Below are positions 21,768-33,633 of a stretch of DNA of 64,000 bases, piece by piece. The stretch is from Capsaspora owczarzaki ATCC 30864 (taxonomy: Eukaryota > Opisthokonta > Filasterea). The stretch spans positions 1,403,587 to 1,467,586 of the forward strand of contig NW_011887297.1 of the NCBI RefSeq assembly GCF_000151315.2. The letters are read 5' to 3'. The notes under the pieces were generated by a model. The model was not told the DNA's origin. It did not search any database and saw only the letters and a list, made by a program, of their open reading frames with translations. A program made the position numbers and the translations under genes. How positions within the stretch are numbered: position 1 is the stretch's first letter; each line of letters opens with the position of its first letter.

Positions 21768-23201
21768 TTAATCATCGTCTTCCATCTCAAACGAAGGTCG
21801 CTCCTCGTCCTCTTCCTCGGCCGGCTCGTCAGTGGTGTCGAATAGCGACTCGTCGATCACGACATCGTCTGGAGGGTGAGAAAGAGGACAAGTCAGCAAA
21901 AACATCCAAACCTGGAACAAAACGCAAACAACAACGCCACAAATTGAAAGAAAAACACTCACTCTCGTCTAGAATGGCAACATCGGACGTGCCGAGTGAC
22001 TTGTCTTGCTCGAAGAGCTGTCGACCTGTTGGCTTCTTCTTGCGTTCGTCAGAGGCCTTGAGGGCGTTATTTGCTTGGCGCTGCTCGTCGAGCTCGCGAT
22101 CAAAGTGTAGTTTCCACAACAAAAAGTTCTCGCGTGTGACGGGGGTGCCCTGCGCCCGGATGGCTTCCTCGTGCAACCGTTGTGCCTCCTTCTCTGCAGC
22201 CTCGCGCTCGGCAGTGTGGCGCGCCTCCAGTGTGCTCTCCACCCACTCCTTTGCAGCCGAAGCAATTGTAAAGATCATTGGGGTTCCGATATTTGCCAAA
22301 GCCTGCTCAAATGGTACGGGTTCAAAAAATAAAGCACTGCACGTCAGAAAGTGTCGAAAAGCGGAGATGGTCGAAATGCAAGTCAAAAGTTGGCTGACTG
22401 ACCTGTTCTTGGACGACTGCTTTGAGCTGTTCTACGTCTTCCTCTTCCAGACCCTCCTCGACGGTGAGTTCAAAGTTTGGGAGCTCTTCTGGGTACTTTG
22501 GCGTGAACGTGCAGTTGAACACGATCGTGACTGTGAAAGAGTTCGGTGCAGTCAGAAACAGCGGTCCATCACACCCCTCCACACACAACCTTTCGCTTCT
22601 GGACTTGCCAACTTACTAATCATGTCGGGCTCTGTTGATGGCGTTGCGTTGATTCGCAGTTCGAATTGGCGCGGTGATTGTTCGATCTCTGGCAACGACC
22701 AAGCACAGCACAGACGTAAGTAAGCAGGTGCCCGCCAAAAGTCCATCATTCCCGATGTCCCCGCCCCCATTCTATCGTGTGAGCTTGTTCAGCAGCAAAA
22801 GTCCAGTCGCACTCTGCAGTCGCGTGGAGTGGCTGGCAGTCGAGTAAGGCGGGGATCTCGCCATTTCCCCTGCTTGCTGCTTTCCCTCTCGCTCTCCACG
22901 CACGCCGTCGCCTCGCATCCATGTGTGTGGATGGACAGGCTCCTTGTGTGGGCCACACACGCGGGTTTGAGCGCTGGGGGCTCGCTTTACCTTGGTACTC
23001 TTCCGGGTAGATGGACATGAGCGCCTCGACCTCCATTGCCTGCTCCTCGTCGTAGTCTACCAGATTGGAGGGGGCATCATCGCCATCGTTAGAGTCATTG
23101 TCATCAGTATCGCAGGCAAAGTCAAGGGTCGGAAGAGCGCGAAGTGATTCCCGCTGCATCATCATCATCATCATGGAGCACATTGTCGCAAACTCACTCA
23201 T
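21768..23201 (-). CDS. RWDD1: RWD-domain protein 1 (DFRP2/Gir2 family)
   Basis: Binding and stabilising partner of DRG2-type developmentally regulated GTPases on ribosomes. Exons 22991-23201, 22617-22688, 22403-22530, 21963-22302, 21768-21868; 283 residues. An acidic N-terminus with a run of six Met codons (ATC/CAT repeat at 23157-23174) precedes the RWD domain: EEQAMEVEALMSIYPEEY, RINATPSTEPD, FTPKYPEELPNFEL. The C-terminal half matches RWDD1: ANIGTPMIFTIASAAKEW, GTPVTRENFLLWKLHFD, GRQLFEQDKSLGTSDVAILDE, then DESLFD and an acidic tail. Frame is continuous through all four introns. The repeat-extended N-terminus is absent from human RWDD1; a later start is possible but the later Met lies within the RWD helix. 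Confidence 0.9.
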
Positions 23202-23384
23202 GGTCCTGGGTTCAGTTTTCAGTTCTCAGACACTACAAAAGACTGGCGCAAAACAACAAAGTCATAACATACAGCAGTACTACAACTATGTACGTCGAGC
23301 TCAAACTGCTCTGCTTTGACAGCTTCCATTTCCATATCCAAGCTTTTTCTCAGTCTCTCTCTCTCTCTCGTCTTCTTTGTGGAA

Positions 23385-24051
23385 ATGTCGCGACCGACTG
23401 GCACGGATGGATCTGACTTTGGCTTCCGCCAGCGGGTCGAGTCGCAGTACTCGGACAGCGTTCGGTGCGTAGATGACCACCCAACTCTGGCAACTCTGAG
23501 AAGATGATGACAGTTCTGAGATTCAGACCAACTCACTCACCGTACATGTCCTTCGACCCCTCCACCACCTCCACCTCCACCACCACCCCCGACCTCTGCT
23601 TGTTAGCGTCAAGGGCACCTTCCGCAAGCTGAACGCGGGCGCTGCGGGGCTGACTGGCGCCTGGCTCTCGCTGGTCGTCGCCGCGTCCTTCATGGCGCCC
23701 GCGTCGTCTGCCGCGTCGTCCGACTTGTCGTCGGGCACACTCCACCCGTGGCTCGTCGGAGCGTCGTTTGCTGCGTCACTGATCGCACTCGCGCTCGGCA
23801 ACGTCGCCATCGTGCAGAACAACACAATGTTCATTCGGCTCTTCCTCGGTCACGTCGTCCTCGATCTCGCTGCCGTCGGTCTGGCAATCTACTTTGCATT
23901 CACTGCGACAGTCCGCCACGAGCAGAATCTCCTGTTGGGCATTGCGCTGCCAGCGCTCCTCGTGGTTGTCAAGGGCTTCCAACTGTCGTTCGGACGTCGG
24001 CTGCTCGCGGTTTGGCAGCAACCCGCTGGACGCCAAAGAAAGACCAAGTAG
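23385..24051 (+). CDS. Small four-helix membrane protein, unknown function
   Basis: Exons 23385-23464 and 23607-24051; 174 residues. A 35-residue polar N-terminus (possibly cytosolic) is followed by four hydrophobic segments of 18-25 residues, around AGLTGAWLSLVVAASFMAP, WLVGASFAASLIALALGN, FLGHVVLDLAAVGLAIYF and LLLGIALPALLVVVKGF, and a basic C-terminus (RKTK). I do not recognise the family. It shares a 183-bp divergent promoter with RWDD1, with a CT-rich tract just before its ATG. The splice joining VR to VKGTF keeps the frame; a shorter product starting at Met 23692 would lose helix 1. Confidence 0.6.
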
Positions 24052-24373
24052 AGATCTCGTGGCTTGGTTGGTGCTGCTTCAATACGATATGCACACTCGG
24101 CCGGTGGTTCTATTTGATGGTCGTCTGCCTGCCTGCTGAGTGGTTTGAGCAATGAGAAAAAAAAATCAAAACTTTGCTTTTTTGAAACCAAACAAATCGT
24201 TGACATGAAACAAAACAGCAGAAACACAGGATAAAATAATGAATGTATAGCAACCACAGGCATCGAGTCCGTGGAAAAGGGGATGGTGAGCACTCCCACA
24301 AGAGGGAGCGGTGCGGGAAGGCAACATATGCCAAAAAGCGCAATGTAGAAACAAACAAAGTGTAGTTGTGCCG
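24052..24373. other. Convergent 3' region
   Basis: 322 bp between the membrane-protein stop (+) and the RasGEF stop (-). A-rich, no coding signal. Confidence 0.5.
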
Positions 24374-27300
24374 CTACACGTCGGTGCTATCGGTAGAAAT
24401 AGCGCTGTTCGAGCGAGAACGCAGCATGTGTGCCGCAGTGGGAGGAGGCGAGGCAGCTCGCGAGGAGGATGCGCTGGTTGGCTGGGACGAATCCTCATTG
24501 ACCGGTGTACCCTCCCCCTCCTCGTCAGCAGCACTATTCGGCGACGTTCGTCCTGAAAGAGACGCAGCAGGGACAGTCAAAATGCGGGAATAGGGCGAGA
24601 GCTCCGTCCCGACAGAGTACGGGCGCTGTTGAGAACGCGCCACGCGTCTAGTTGCGACAACCGAGCTCGGCGCAGAAATACTGTTGGCGGCAGCATTCAT
24701 TTCGTCAGGCTCCAATGCATGCATTCCTCGTATCGCCTCGCTCGCGGACGAGGTCGAGGCGTCGGACAAGTCTCGCAGCAGCGCATTGTCCGTATCCATG
24801 CTCTCGCTTTTCGTGATGGTGAAAGTTGGCAACCGGTGCAGCGCAGCAGCCGGACGCGGGGCATCATCCGACGACGCAGAGTCAACGTTGTACCAAGTCA
24901 TGCCCGACACGTTTCCACCCGCAGTGGAGCTTGTCCGGCTCGCCCGCTCCTCGCTGACGCTGTTCGACAGCGACGACGGGGAATGGGTCAGCATGAAACT
25001 GTCTTCGCTCAGGAAGGAGTGCATCGACGATGAGCGCGAAACCTCATCTGGCAAGGTGGACAGATGCGTTTCCTGGGCGGCGCCCAATGCGTCCAGTGCG
25101 GCCGCCTGATCATCGGGTGCCCGAGCTGCCGCCTTGCTGGCGCGTTCCAGCTTTTTGAGCTGTGTTTGTTCAAGAGAGACCGTCGCGTCAGCACAATCAC
25201 AAAAGTGAGCACAACAGCAACGAAAAGTCGAGCCAACAAGGATCGAAATCCAACAACATGAGCAACGAAAAAAACAAAATCACTCACCCGACGACGATGC
25301 TGAGTCAAGAGACGGGTCAACTCCCACATGTCGTTGCTATCAGCGGCTGGATTGTCCATGTCCGCGAGACGGCGACTGAGCTCGCGGTCGAGCGCCTCGA
25401 GTCGAAGCTTGAGCGCATCAAGATCGAGTTGGTCCAGCTCGTCGGCATCCGGCACAACAACGGGCGGCTTGGGCTTGGCCGACTCCTTGGGCTCGCGAGC
25501 AAGGGATGCCGAGTAGTTGACCTCTTCCGAGTTGTGCGGCGTGTTCAAAAACAGGGCCTGGATCTCGGGGATCGGCGGGAAGGCATAACCAATCCGTTGG
25601 AAGTGCTGGAAGCTTTCGATGGTCGCAGCCATTCGCTGCTCCTTGGGCCGAGCAGTCGCACCAACAGGCAAAGACGCGTTGGTGGCCGACAGGCTCGTGA
25701 GGCTGGTGCTGCCACTGACAGTGCTGGCAGAGCTGCTCTGGGGCACGTTGTCAAAGAACTGCTCAGTGTAGATGAGGTCTGTCAGGAAGATGCCCAGGTA
25801 CGGCACGCAAGGCTGCCCTTTGCTGTGGAGCCGCTGCAACTCTTCGCGGTAGCGAGAGTGATTGGCCTCTTCCGACATGAGCTCGGACAAATCCTGGAAT
25901 GTCTTGCGCTTGCGCTGGGAGACGACCGCCCACGTGCGCTTGAGGCGATAGATCGGGGTGCATTGCAGGCCGGTGAGCACGGCTTTGAGCGAGTTAAAGT
26001 TGCCCAACTTGGCAACATTTTCTGCAATCGACACAAACTTGGCAATGGTCGCTGCACGACGCTCGGCATCTTCGCGGCGCAGAATCTCCGAGGTGACGAG
26101 CAGGGCAATGTGGTTGAACCGATCAATCATGGCCATCACGTTCGGCGACTTTTCCATCTTGTCCTTGTGCGTCCAGCCGAGCGACATGCACTCTGAGAAG
26201 GTGATGCGCGACAGGAGGTCGGCGTCCATGAGGCACAGCTGCCGCGCGACGAGGCTGGATTGCATCTTGACAATGTCAAACTCGGATCCGTCGTCCGCAA
26301 AAGCCAGCGCTGGGAGTAGAATCCCAGTCGTGTAGGGCAACAAGACGCTGGCGGACGAGCTCGGCGCCGACAAAAAGTACCTGCTCATGGGGACGTTGCC
26401 GCTCGAGTCGCCGCTCGGCTGCTGCGAAACCCGAATGGCTTGGTGAGACTGGGAGCGAGCAAGTCCGGTGGAGTTGGTGGCCAGAGGAAGCGACTGGGCG
26501 GAGCTTTTTTTGCTGTTGCTGTTGTCGCGTGGAGGGGTCGCGCCAGCAGCCAGGGAAGAAGCGAGCTGCTGATACGAAGCGGGGGAGGCCAAAGCTCCAG
26601 AGTGAGCCGTCGGTGATTGCAGGTTCGAATAGCTGAATGCTTTCGGGACGTCGCTCGCAGATTCGTCCAGACGCAAGCGATGTTTAAACCGGGAGAACAA
26701 GGACGACGAGGATGCGTTGCTGGCAGAGTGCGTCAAATTGGGAGACGCAGTAAACAAGCGGCTCAAACGTGCTGCCTTGCCAGAGGAGAGTGCTCCCTCT
26801 TCAACGGCAGAAGCGGACGCTGGCAGTTTATTGGACTGTTTGCGCTCCAGCTTGATGGCCTTGATGCCCTCGCTGTGATAGCGCTGGTGGCCGCGACGCT
26901 TGCCAGACTTGCTGTCAGAGAGCTCAACAGAGTGGTCTGCGTGTGGCTCGTGCCCAGTGCTCGTGTCCCGAGTCGCTTTGTTTGGCGTCGTCATGCCCAA
27001 AACCCTGCTGGCTTTGAATCCTGCGAGCAGCGTTCGCTCGATAGACTCTGAAGACGCCAGGCTGTCCGACGAAGGCGAAGCGCGGCTGCGCAGGCTCAAG
27101 ACGGGCTCCGAACGGCGATGTCGCGGCGAGTCTGCTTCCGAACTGACAGAGCTGACGCTGTACAAGGAGACGGACGACGAGCGTGATTGCGCCAAATCAG
27201 ACGAACTATCGCTGACGATCGGGTGGTCAAGCGAGTACTCGAGTGAAAAGTCCCTTGGCAGACCCTCGGCAGAATACTGATGCTCGAATGGAGCAAACAG

Positions 27301-30300
27301 CTTGGCGGTATCGTCTGCCGCCGCTTCAACTCTGGCGTCAACACTGGGCTGCTGCTGCTCGCCGTCCCGCGTGGCTGTTGTAGCCGCAGCTGCTGGTGCC
27401 GATGCAGGGAGTGCGCTGAAAGAGGACGTCAGCGTCTCCGTGGCAGTGACAGTCGCCGAGTCGTCCGTGTCGTGCTGCGAGGAAATGCTGCTGAAATCGA
27501 GCGCCGCAGGGCGGGAAGACTTGCGCGGGCGCATGGAAGGGCTGGAGCCAGTTGCCACAGGAGTAGCGGGCGAAGCGGCGGGAGAGTCTTGCTGCTGCTG
27601 CTGGAGAGTCTGTATTGGTGAATCCTGCTTGGGTGCAGGCGACTCGCTGCTGGTGACGGCGGCGAGGGGCTTTTGGTTTCCGAGGGGAGCAGGGAACATT
27701 CCCAGGGCGTACTCGGAAGACAGCGGACGATCTGCCGTCGTTGAAGCGACTTTGGTAGTCAGGATCAGCTCGCTGCTCCGACGCCGCCGGAGCGCATACG
27801 GAGGCAAACGGCGAATGACGACGGGCGATTCCGCCTTGGAGGTGCCCCAGAAGCCAGACTCTGAGTTTGACCGCCCAGAAGGGCGCAGGACGTCGCGAGG
27901 GATGGCGCTCGGCCCGGTTTCCGCAGCATCGGCCGCAGAAGAAAGGAGCGGATCGGGTGCGGCGGAGGGTGTAGGGTCGACGAGCGTTGGCACTGGCGAC
28001 TCGGAACGCGAGACGGGTGGGGATGCAAAGAACGTGTCTGGGGCGAGCGGAAGGGGCGAGGAGGTGATGGAGGACGTCAGATCGGCGTTTAGCAAGTGGA
28101 GCAAGTCAGTCGTGGAGTTGCTCCGACGGCCCAGCCGCGACAGAGGGGATGCACCGCGCCAGACATGCTGTGATGGCAGCACGTTGTGGCCCGTCAGCGC
28201 TGGAGACAGATGGGTTTGGAAGGATCCCGAGCTGCGCGCTTGCAGGCTGCGCGCAGCCTCGTTCGTGGGCGTTGACGCGCCGGACAAGGCGCGCATTTCC
28301 CGCGGCGAGCTAATGCCGAAGGCGACTTGGAAAAACTCGACGTGTGTTTGGGCTGCAATCATCAGCTCCTTGCATCGCTCCGTCAGGGTGCTACGGACGC
28401 GACTGTTGGTAGATGTTTCAACGTGGACTGTTTCATCATCGTCATCGTCGGCACTGCCTTCAGAGTCAGAGTGCAAGTCTTCTTCTTCTTCTTCGTCCGA
28501 GTCCGAGCTCGAGCGAGATTCGAGCTCGTCCAGCAGGTCGTCAGAAACGACACTGTCGTTCAAACGTTGCTCAATGGATGTTGATTCTCGTTCAGCGCTG
28601 CTGGTAGGATTGACAGCTTTGACGGTGGCAGCAGGAGGGGAAGGTGCACGCTGCTTTAGTTGCAAAACCGGCAAAGTCGAAGACGTGTCGGACAGATGCT
28701 TTGCCTCATTCGCAACATTCCCCGCGTGTGAACCGAGTATGGAGGCGTCGCTGTCGCCACCAGATGACAAGGCTTGCGATATTAGATGGAATGAGCTCGA
28801 GTCGCGGGACGACCGCCGTAGCTCCCGCACATGCCGAGAGGCTCTTCGACGCAGATGGAACTCGCGCTCGGTCGTGGAAATATCGTGCGCCCAGCTCCGC
28901 GCCAACGTGGAGATTTCCTTCGAGGCTCGCAGTAGCGCAGACTTTTGAGCCGCCCAGACGCGACGGGAAACGGTGGGCGTGCGTGCGCGTGGGAAGCCGC
29001 GACCTTCCGCAGACCGTGAGGTGCCGGCAAGGACTGGCGAGTTGGCGCCCGACCAGCGATTGGGGGCGGATGAGGAGAGGCTGCTCTCCATGCTCGCGGT
29101 CGAGCTGCTGGAAGCAATCCGCACGAGCGGTCGTGGGCTGGCAACATCGGGCGGCTGGACAATATTGGACGAGGTCGTTGGAATCAGGCTCGCAGGCGCA
29201 TCTGGGTTGTCAACTGGAGCCAGTGTTGGCGTTAGTTGGGCGTCAGAGGATCGGCTGTCATCCTGCCTCAGGACATCGGCCATCCAGTCGGTGGTGGTGG
29301 CCACAAACTGGTCGACAGCAGCGCAAATCATTGTCGCCGCATCCAGGAGGGAGCTCGAATCCATCGAGCGCAAAGCATCGCCCACATGGGCGGCAATCGT
29401 CTGCTCAAACGAAGTTAATAGCAACGCACGAGCGCGCTGTTGGTCTGAAGCCAGTTCCAGCAAGCTGTCAGAGTTGACTGCCATCAGCCTCTTGTGCATT
29501 GGGACTGGCGACAGTCGCGGTCGGCCAGATTCACTAGCCGCTGTCGCTGTCGCTGGCGATGCTACTGCCGAAACCGCAATTTGCGGAACTTCAGCTTCGC
29601 TGAGACGGAGAGAAGGAGTTGACGGCAAAGACGACGACTGGCCGCGAGCAACGCCTTCCGCCGAGGGCGAAGCGGGTGCTGCTGGTGCGGGAATGGATGG
29701 CGGCGCCATTGAAGAAACGCCCGACAACCCGACAAAGGAGAGCGGCACGCGCGGCTTTGCATTTCGCCCCGTTCGCAGATTCGGAGATACTCCCGCCGTG
29801 GCGGTTGGAAGCAATGCTGGCGCAGTCTTGTCAACAGGCGAGGGCAGTGCGACCTCCAATGCTGGTATCTCGGCGATGGATGCCGTCGGACTCTCCGAGA
29901 GGGGCGAAGGGGTATTGCGCTTGCTCATGTAGCGGTCCATCTTTTCCTGCAACCGCAAGGCGGCAGCTGACTGCTTTGGAAATCCGAGCGGAGCAACGGC
30001 AGTTGGCGCCACTGCCGGCGGAGACGGGCTGATGCTGACGGACATTGGGATGACGTGCTCTGGAGAAGTCAGGGAGGTGCGTCGAGCAGCGGCAGGGTGG
30101 GCCGAGAAGGTCGAACTGCCGACATATTCGGTCGCCAGCGATGTCCGCCGCGTTGGCACTGGGTGGCGCATTGCCAGAGTTGGGTCGGTGTTGTTGTTGC
30201 TGTCGCCGCTGTTAGTGCGGTGCAAAGCGAGCGAAGGATCCGGAACGGCTGCTGCGCTTTGGCTGGATTCTTGTTTGGCCAGTGCCGCGGACGCCGACCC

Positions 30301-32246
30301 CACGGATGATGCTCGCTTTCGAGTGGTGACTTGCGGTTGCTGATCGCGTACTACAGATTCTCTGACATTGGCAGTTTCGGTCTGGCTGTGCTTGGAAGGG
30401 TTGATGCGTCGAGCCAGCCCGCTGAGTGTCGCGCTGACCAAGTTATGGCCGCTGTTGCTGCTGCTGCCGCTGCCGCTGGAGGTGGTGGCGGTGGTGCTGG
30501 TGCTGGTGCTGCTAGTGCTGCTGGTGCTGCTGATTCGAGTATTGCCAGAACCGGCACTGTTGATGCTTGCAAGACTACTATTGCTGGAACTGCCGCTGTG
30601 ACCTGTTGCCAAGCCGAGCTGCTGAGTGCCACTCGGAGGCACAGGCATGGCGCCGCCCGTTGGGAGAAGCAAATTGTCGTGCTCGTGGCTAATGCGCTCA
30701 ATCCACTTGTCCACTTCTGGCTCACTGGCATGCTGGAAGATGCGGACGATGTCACCCGCGATCGATGCGACTTTGAATGCCTTGCCCGCACCTGCAAGAA
30801 ACAAAAAGTGAGGTGTATGCAAGAGATCAACCAAAGCCGGCCATTCATGATGTATTGTTTGTGAAACTGACAGATGCCGTTGTATGGAACGACGGTAGCG
30901 GTAGACAGCGAAATGAGCGCGTCAAATTTGACAGCCTTCTCTGTTGCGCCCCACAGCTTGCGTCGCGTAACAATGAGAATGTCACTGAGGAGGGTCCAAG
31001 CGTTGTTGTTGCAATATGCCGAGAACAATCACAGCATGTTGTGAGGTGAGCTGATCAGCAAAACGAACGAAAACGTTCCAATCAAAAACCGACAGAACTG
31101 CAGTACCTGAACAGGAACAAGCGGGTATAGCTCTTGAACTGGCCGTTCAGATTGAGCTCGAGAAAGTCTGACTTCATCACAAAGACGCGTGTTGGGTGCG
31201 CGCTGCCGCTTCCATCGTCCAACAAGTCCTAGAATCGGATACAATTTGAAGCGTGCGTTGAGTACAAAATTTGGGGGTTTTTTTCAATTCCAGGGCAAAA
31301 CGGCCAGCGTGTGAATAGCAGTTGGAGGTTTCTAATCAGTCAGCAGATCAAGTAACGAAGGGATTGTGTGATGTGCAGAGTGCAGACGAGGGGATGATTC
31401 ATCGGCGATTGCTTAGGATTATGAAGAGTATTCTTCTTAGGGTTGTTCGTATTGCTCTTGACTCTTTCCAGAATCAATCAGCGACTGCGTTTTTTGTTGT
31501 TGGCTCTGTCTGTGATGTCGCTCATCTCTTTTGCGACCGTGGACTGGTTGGCCAGAGTCTCACCAATTGCATGGGAACAATCCGAAAAAAAAAAAAATCA
31601 CGAAAAGCGAAATTTTAGGATGGGGGACGATATGGCGGGAAAACGAACAAAACAACCAGGCGAACGTACCGGGCAGCCGTTGNNNNNNNNNNNNNNNNNN
31701 NNNNNNNNNNNNNNNNNNNNNNNNNNNNNNNNNNNNNNNNNNNNNNNNNNNNNNNNNNNNNNNNNNNNNNNNNNNNNNNNNNNNNNNNNNNNNNNNNNNN
31801 NNNNNNNNNNNNNNNNNNNNNNNNNNNNNNNNNNNNNNNNNNNNNNNNNNNNNNNNNNNNNNNNNNNNNNNNNNAGGAAGGTGGTGGTGGTGTTCGGGGG
31901 TGGTGGTGGATTTTGGTGATGCGGCCAGAGGCTGATGGCTGGATTGTGGCGCTGCACTGCCGCCCGACGCAGCACTGCCGGCGTGTCCTGGACCACCCGG
32001 CGCGGCAGCAGCATGGGCTGAGGCATAGTCGCGCTCCATTGCATCCAGGTCGTCGTCGGACATCAGGCCTTCGTCGAGTTCGTCATCGAGCTGCTCGTCA
32101 AAGTCGTCGCCCGCCGACTCGTGCTGCTGCTGCCGCCGCGAGTGCTGCTGCTGGTTCTGCCGCGTATGTTGGGCTGCAGTGTTGTTATTACTGCCGCCGC
32201 CGCCGCCGCCGCCGCTGAACAGTGTGTTCAACAGGCGGCTCTTCAT
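24374..32246 (-). CDS. Giant PH-RasGEF (CDC25-domain) protein, first exon interrupted by assembly gap
   Basis: Predicted Ras-family guanine-nucleotide exchange factor of about 2,350 residues. Exons: 31670-32246 (contains 192 N), 31107-31228, 30872-30984, 25288-30791 and 24374-25159. Exon 1 starts MKSRLLNTLFSGGG, then Gly, Asn, Gln, acidic and Pro stretches. Exons 2-4 together build a PH domain: SDFLELNLNGQFKSYTRLFLF, SDILIVTRRKLWGATEK, FKVASIAGDIVRIFQHASE and VDKWIERISHEHD. Exon 4 (5,504 nt, uninterrupted) is mainly Ser-rich disordered sequence with acidic patches, ending in the RasGEF catalytic domain (about 25560-26330): RQLCLMDADLLSRIT, IDRFNHIALLVTSEIL, NFNSLKAVLTGLQ, IYRLKRTW, PCVPYLGIFLTDLIY. 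The last exon is a Ser-rich tail. No REM domain was recognised. Exon 1 phase cannot be checked across the gap, and an extra exon could hide in 31229-31669. Confidence 0.78.
31683..31874. other. Assembly gap (192 N)
   Basis: Run of N inside the first coding exon of the RasGEF gene. Flanks are low-complexity His/Pro-coding and A-rich sequence. Frame length across the gap is unknown, so about 64 residues are missing. Confidence 0.99.
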
Positions 32247-32280
32247 CCGAGCAGTGGCGCAGCAAACAAACGAAGCAGGG

Positions 32281-32314
<34 letters not shown>
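32281..32314. repeat. Poly(dA) tract, 34 bp, in RasGEF/TMEM18 divergent promoter
   Basis: Uninterrupted A34 within the 241-bp region between the RasGEF ATG (32246, -) and TMEM18 ATG (32488, +). Such tracts exclude nucleosomes in yeast promoters; a similar role here is inference. Length may be mis-assembled. Confidence 0.7.
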
Positions 32315-32316
<2 letters not shown>

Positions 32317-32487
32317 ATAAACAAATGATTTTATTATTCTATGAGACTTTGCATTGAAAACTAATGTGTTGACCGCCATCGTTCGCTCTCTATTTCTGAC
32401 GTCCAAGTTTCATCGCATCACTTTGATTTGGTAATGGTGAATAACTGACGCGAGCTCAGTCGTCGCTTTTTTGAGAACAATCGAGCA

Positions 32488-33436
32488 ATGGCGCGGGAAT
32501 CTGAGTCGGTGCGACACGCTGGTGGGCGATTCGCTAGTGTGCTCGATGCAGGCGACGCTGCGTCCCACTACGTTCCAGATAACGAGTTTTACTCTGTCGT
32601 TGCAGCCATCCTGCGCGAGGTGCGTCGATGCGAGTGTTGGTTTCAAGTGCTTTGCGTCTTGCTCGTTTCGCGATTGCCCCTGCCCGCCTCCCTGATGCTC
32701 GGATTGGAGCCCTGACCTCGATTCTCTTGTTGAATGCCGTTTTTCATCATAAGCGCAGACTGACTGGACGGAGCCGTGGCTGGTTGGCTTGCTCTCGTTC
32801 CACGTCTTCAACGTTATTGTTGCGCTGTTCGCGCGCCGCCATTCGACGTTCCAAGCCACGTACTTTTGCGTTCTGAGTAAGTCTGTCGAAACACAAATTG
32901 GGAGGTTGTCCATTGTTTGAGCTCTGCAAGATGAGGTGATTTGCACTGACGGGAAAAACACCTCAACTGACAACTCAACCTCGCTCCTCACAGTGGTGCT
33001 TGCATACTCGACGGAGCACTTGAACAAGTGGGCGGTGGACAACTGGCAGCAGTTCTCTGCAAAGGCGTATTTTGATGTCCATGGTTTGTTCATTTCGACA
33101 GTGTTTGCTGGACCGTTGCTTCTGACGAGTCTTCTGTTTGTGGTAAGTTGATTTTCAAACTCGCCCACCCACTCCGTTCGCTCAACAGAGCTGTGATTAC
33201 TTTCCCTGAGCTGAGCATTGTGCCATTGTCTCACTTGAATCTCGCTCTACTTTCTGTGCTAGGTTGTCTGGATGAAGACGGCGGCTGACTTGCTCGTCAA
33301 AGTCAAGCGAGCAGAGCTCCGAACGCGGGCACGCGCTGCACGTTCGGACGGTGCACAAACAGCTGCAGGTGCATCATCAGCAGGATCTGGCTCACAAAGT
33401 ATAGCCACGAATGCGGAATCCAAAAAGTCACAATGA
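32488..33436 (+). CDS. TMEM18: TMEM18 nuclear-envelope transmembrane protein
   Basis: Exons 32488-32619, 32759-32876, 32994-33142, 33263-33436; 190 residues (human 140). Matches TMEM18 throughout: TDWTEPWLVGLLSFH, then FARRHSTFQATYFCVLMVLA, YSTEHLNKWAVDNWQQFS, AYFDVHGLFISTVFAGPLL, and a basic C-terminal tail (RAELRTRARAARS) with the nuclear-localisation character of the family. Three or four membrane helices. Human TMEM18 sits in the inner nuclear membrane, binds DNA through its tail and is associated with obesity; cellular function is unsettled. The 44-residue N-terminus before TDWTEPW is longer than in human. Stop lies 197 bp from the convergent sestrin stop. Confidence 0.92.
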
Positions 33437-33633
33437 TTGCCTTTTAAAATTTTGTTTTCTCATTCTTCTTGCTTATGCCGAACAGCCGATGAAGAAAAAA
33501 TGTCGTATAATATGGAGATATCACGAAAAATAACAACACAATCGAGAAACAGAACAAATGGACGAGGGGGAGGGGGAGGGGCAAATAACGAGATACAGAA
33601 TAACGGCAGCCGAAAAAGCGCAAATAGATGGTA

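Noticed and set aside
25162-30343. Several long + strand ORFs (344, 548, 277 and 319 codons)
   Set aside because: Antisense shadows of the GC-rich RasGEF exon; composition mirrors Ser/Ala codons and no domain is visible.
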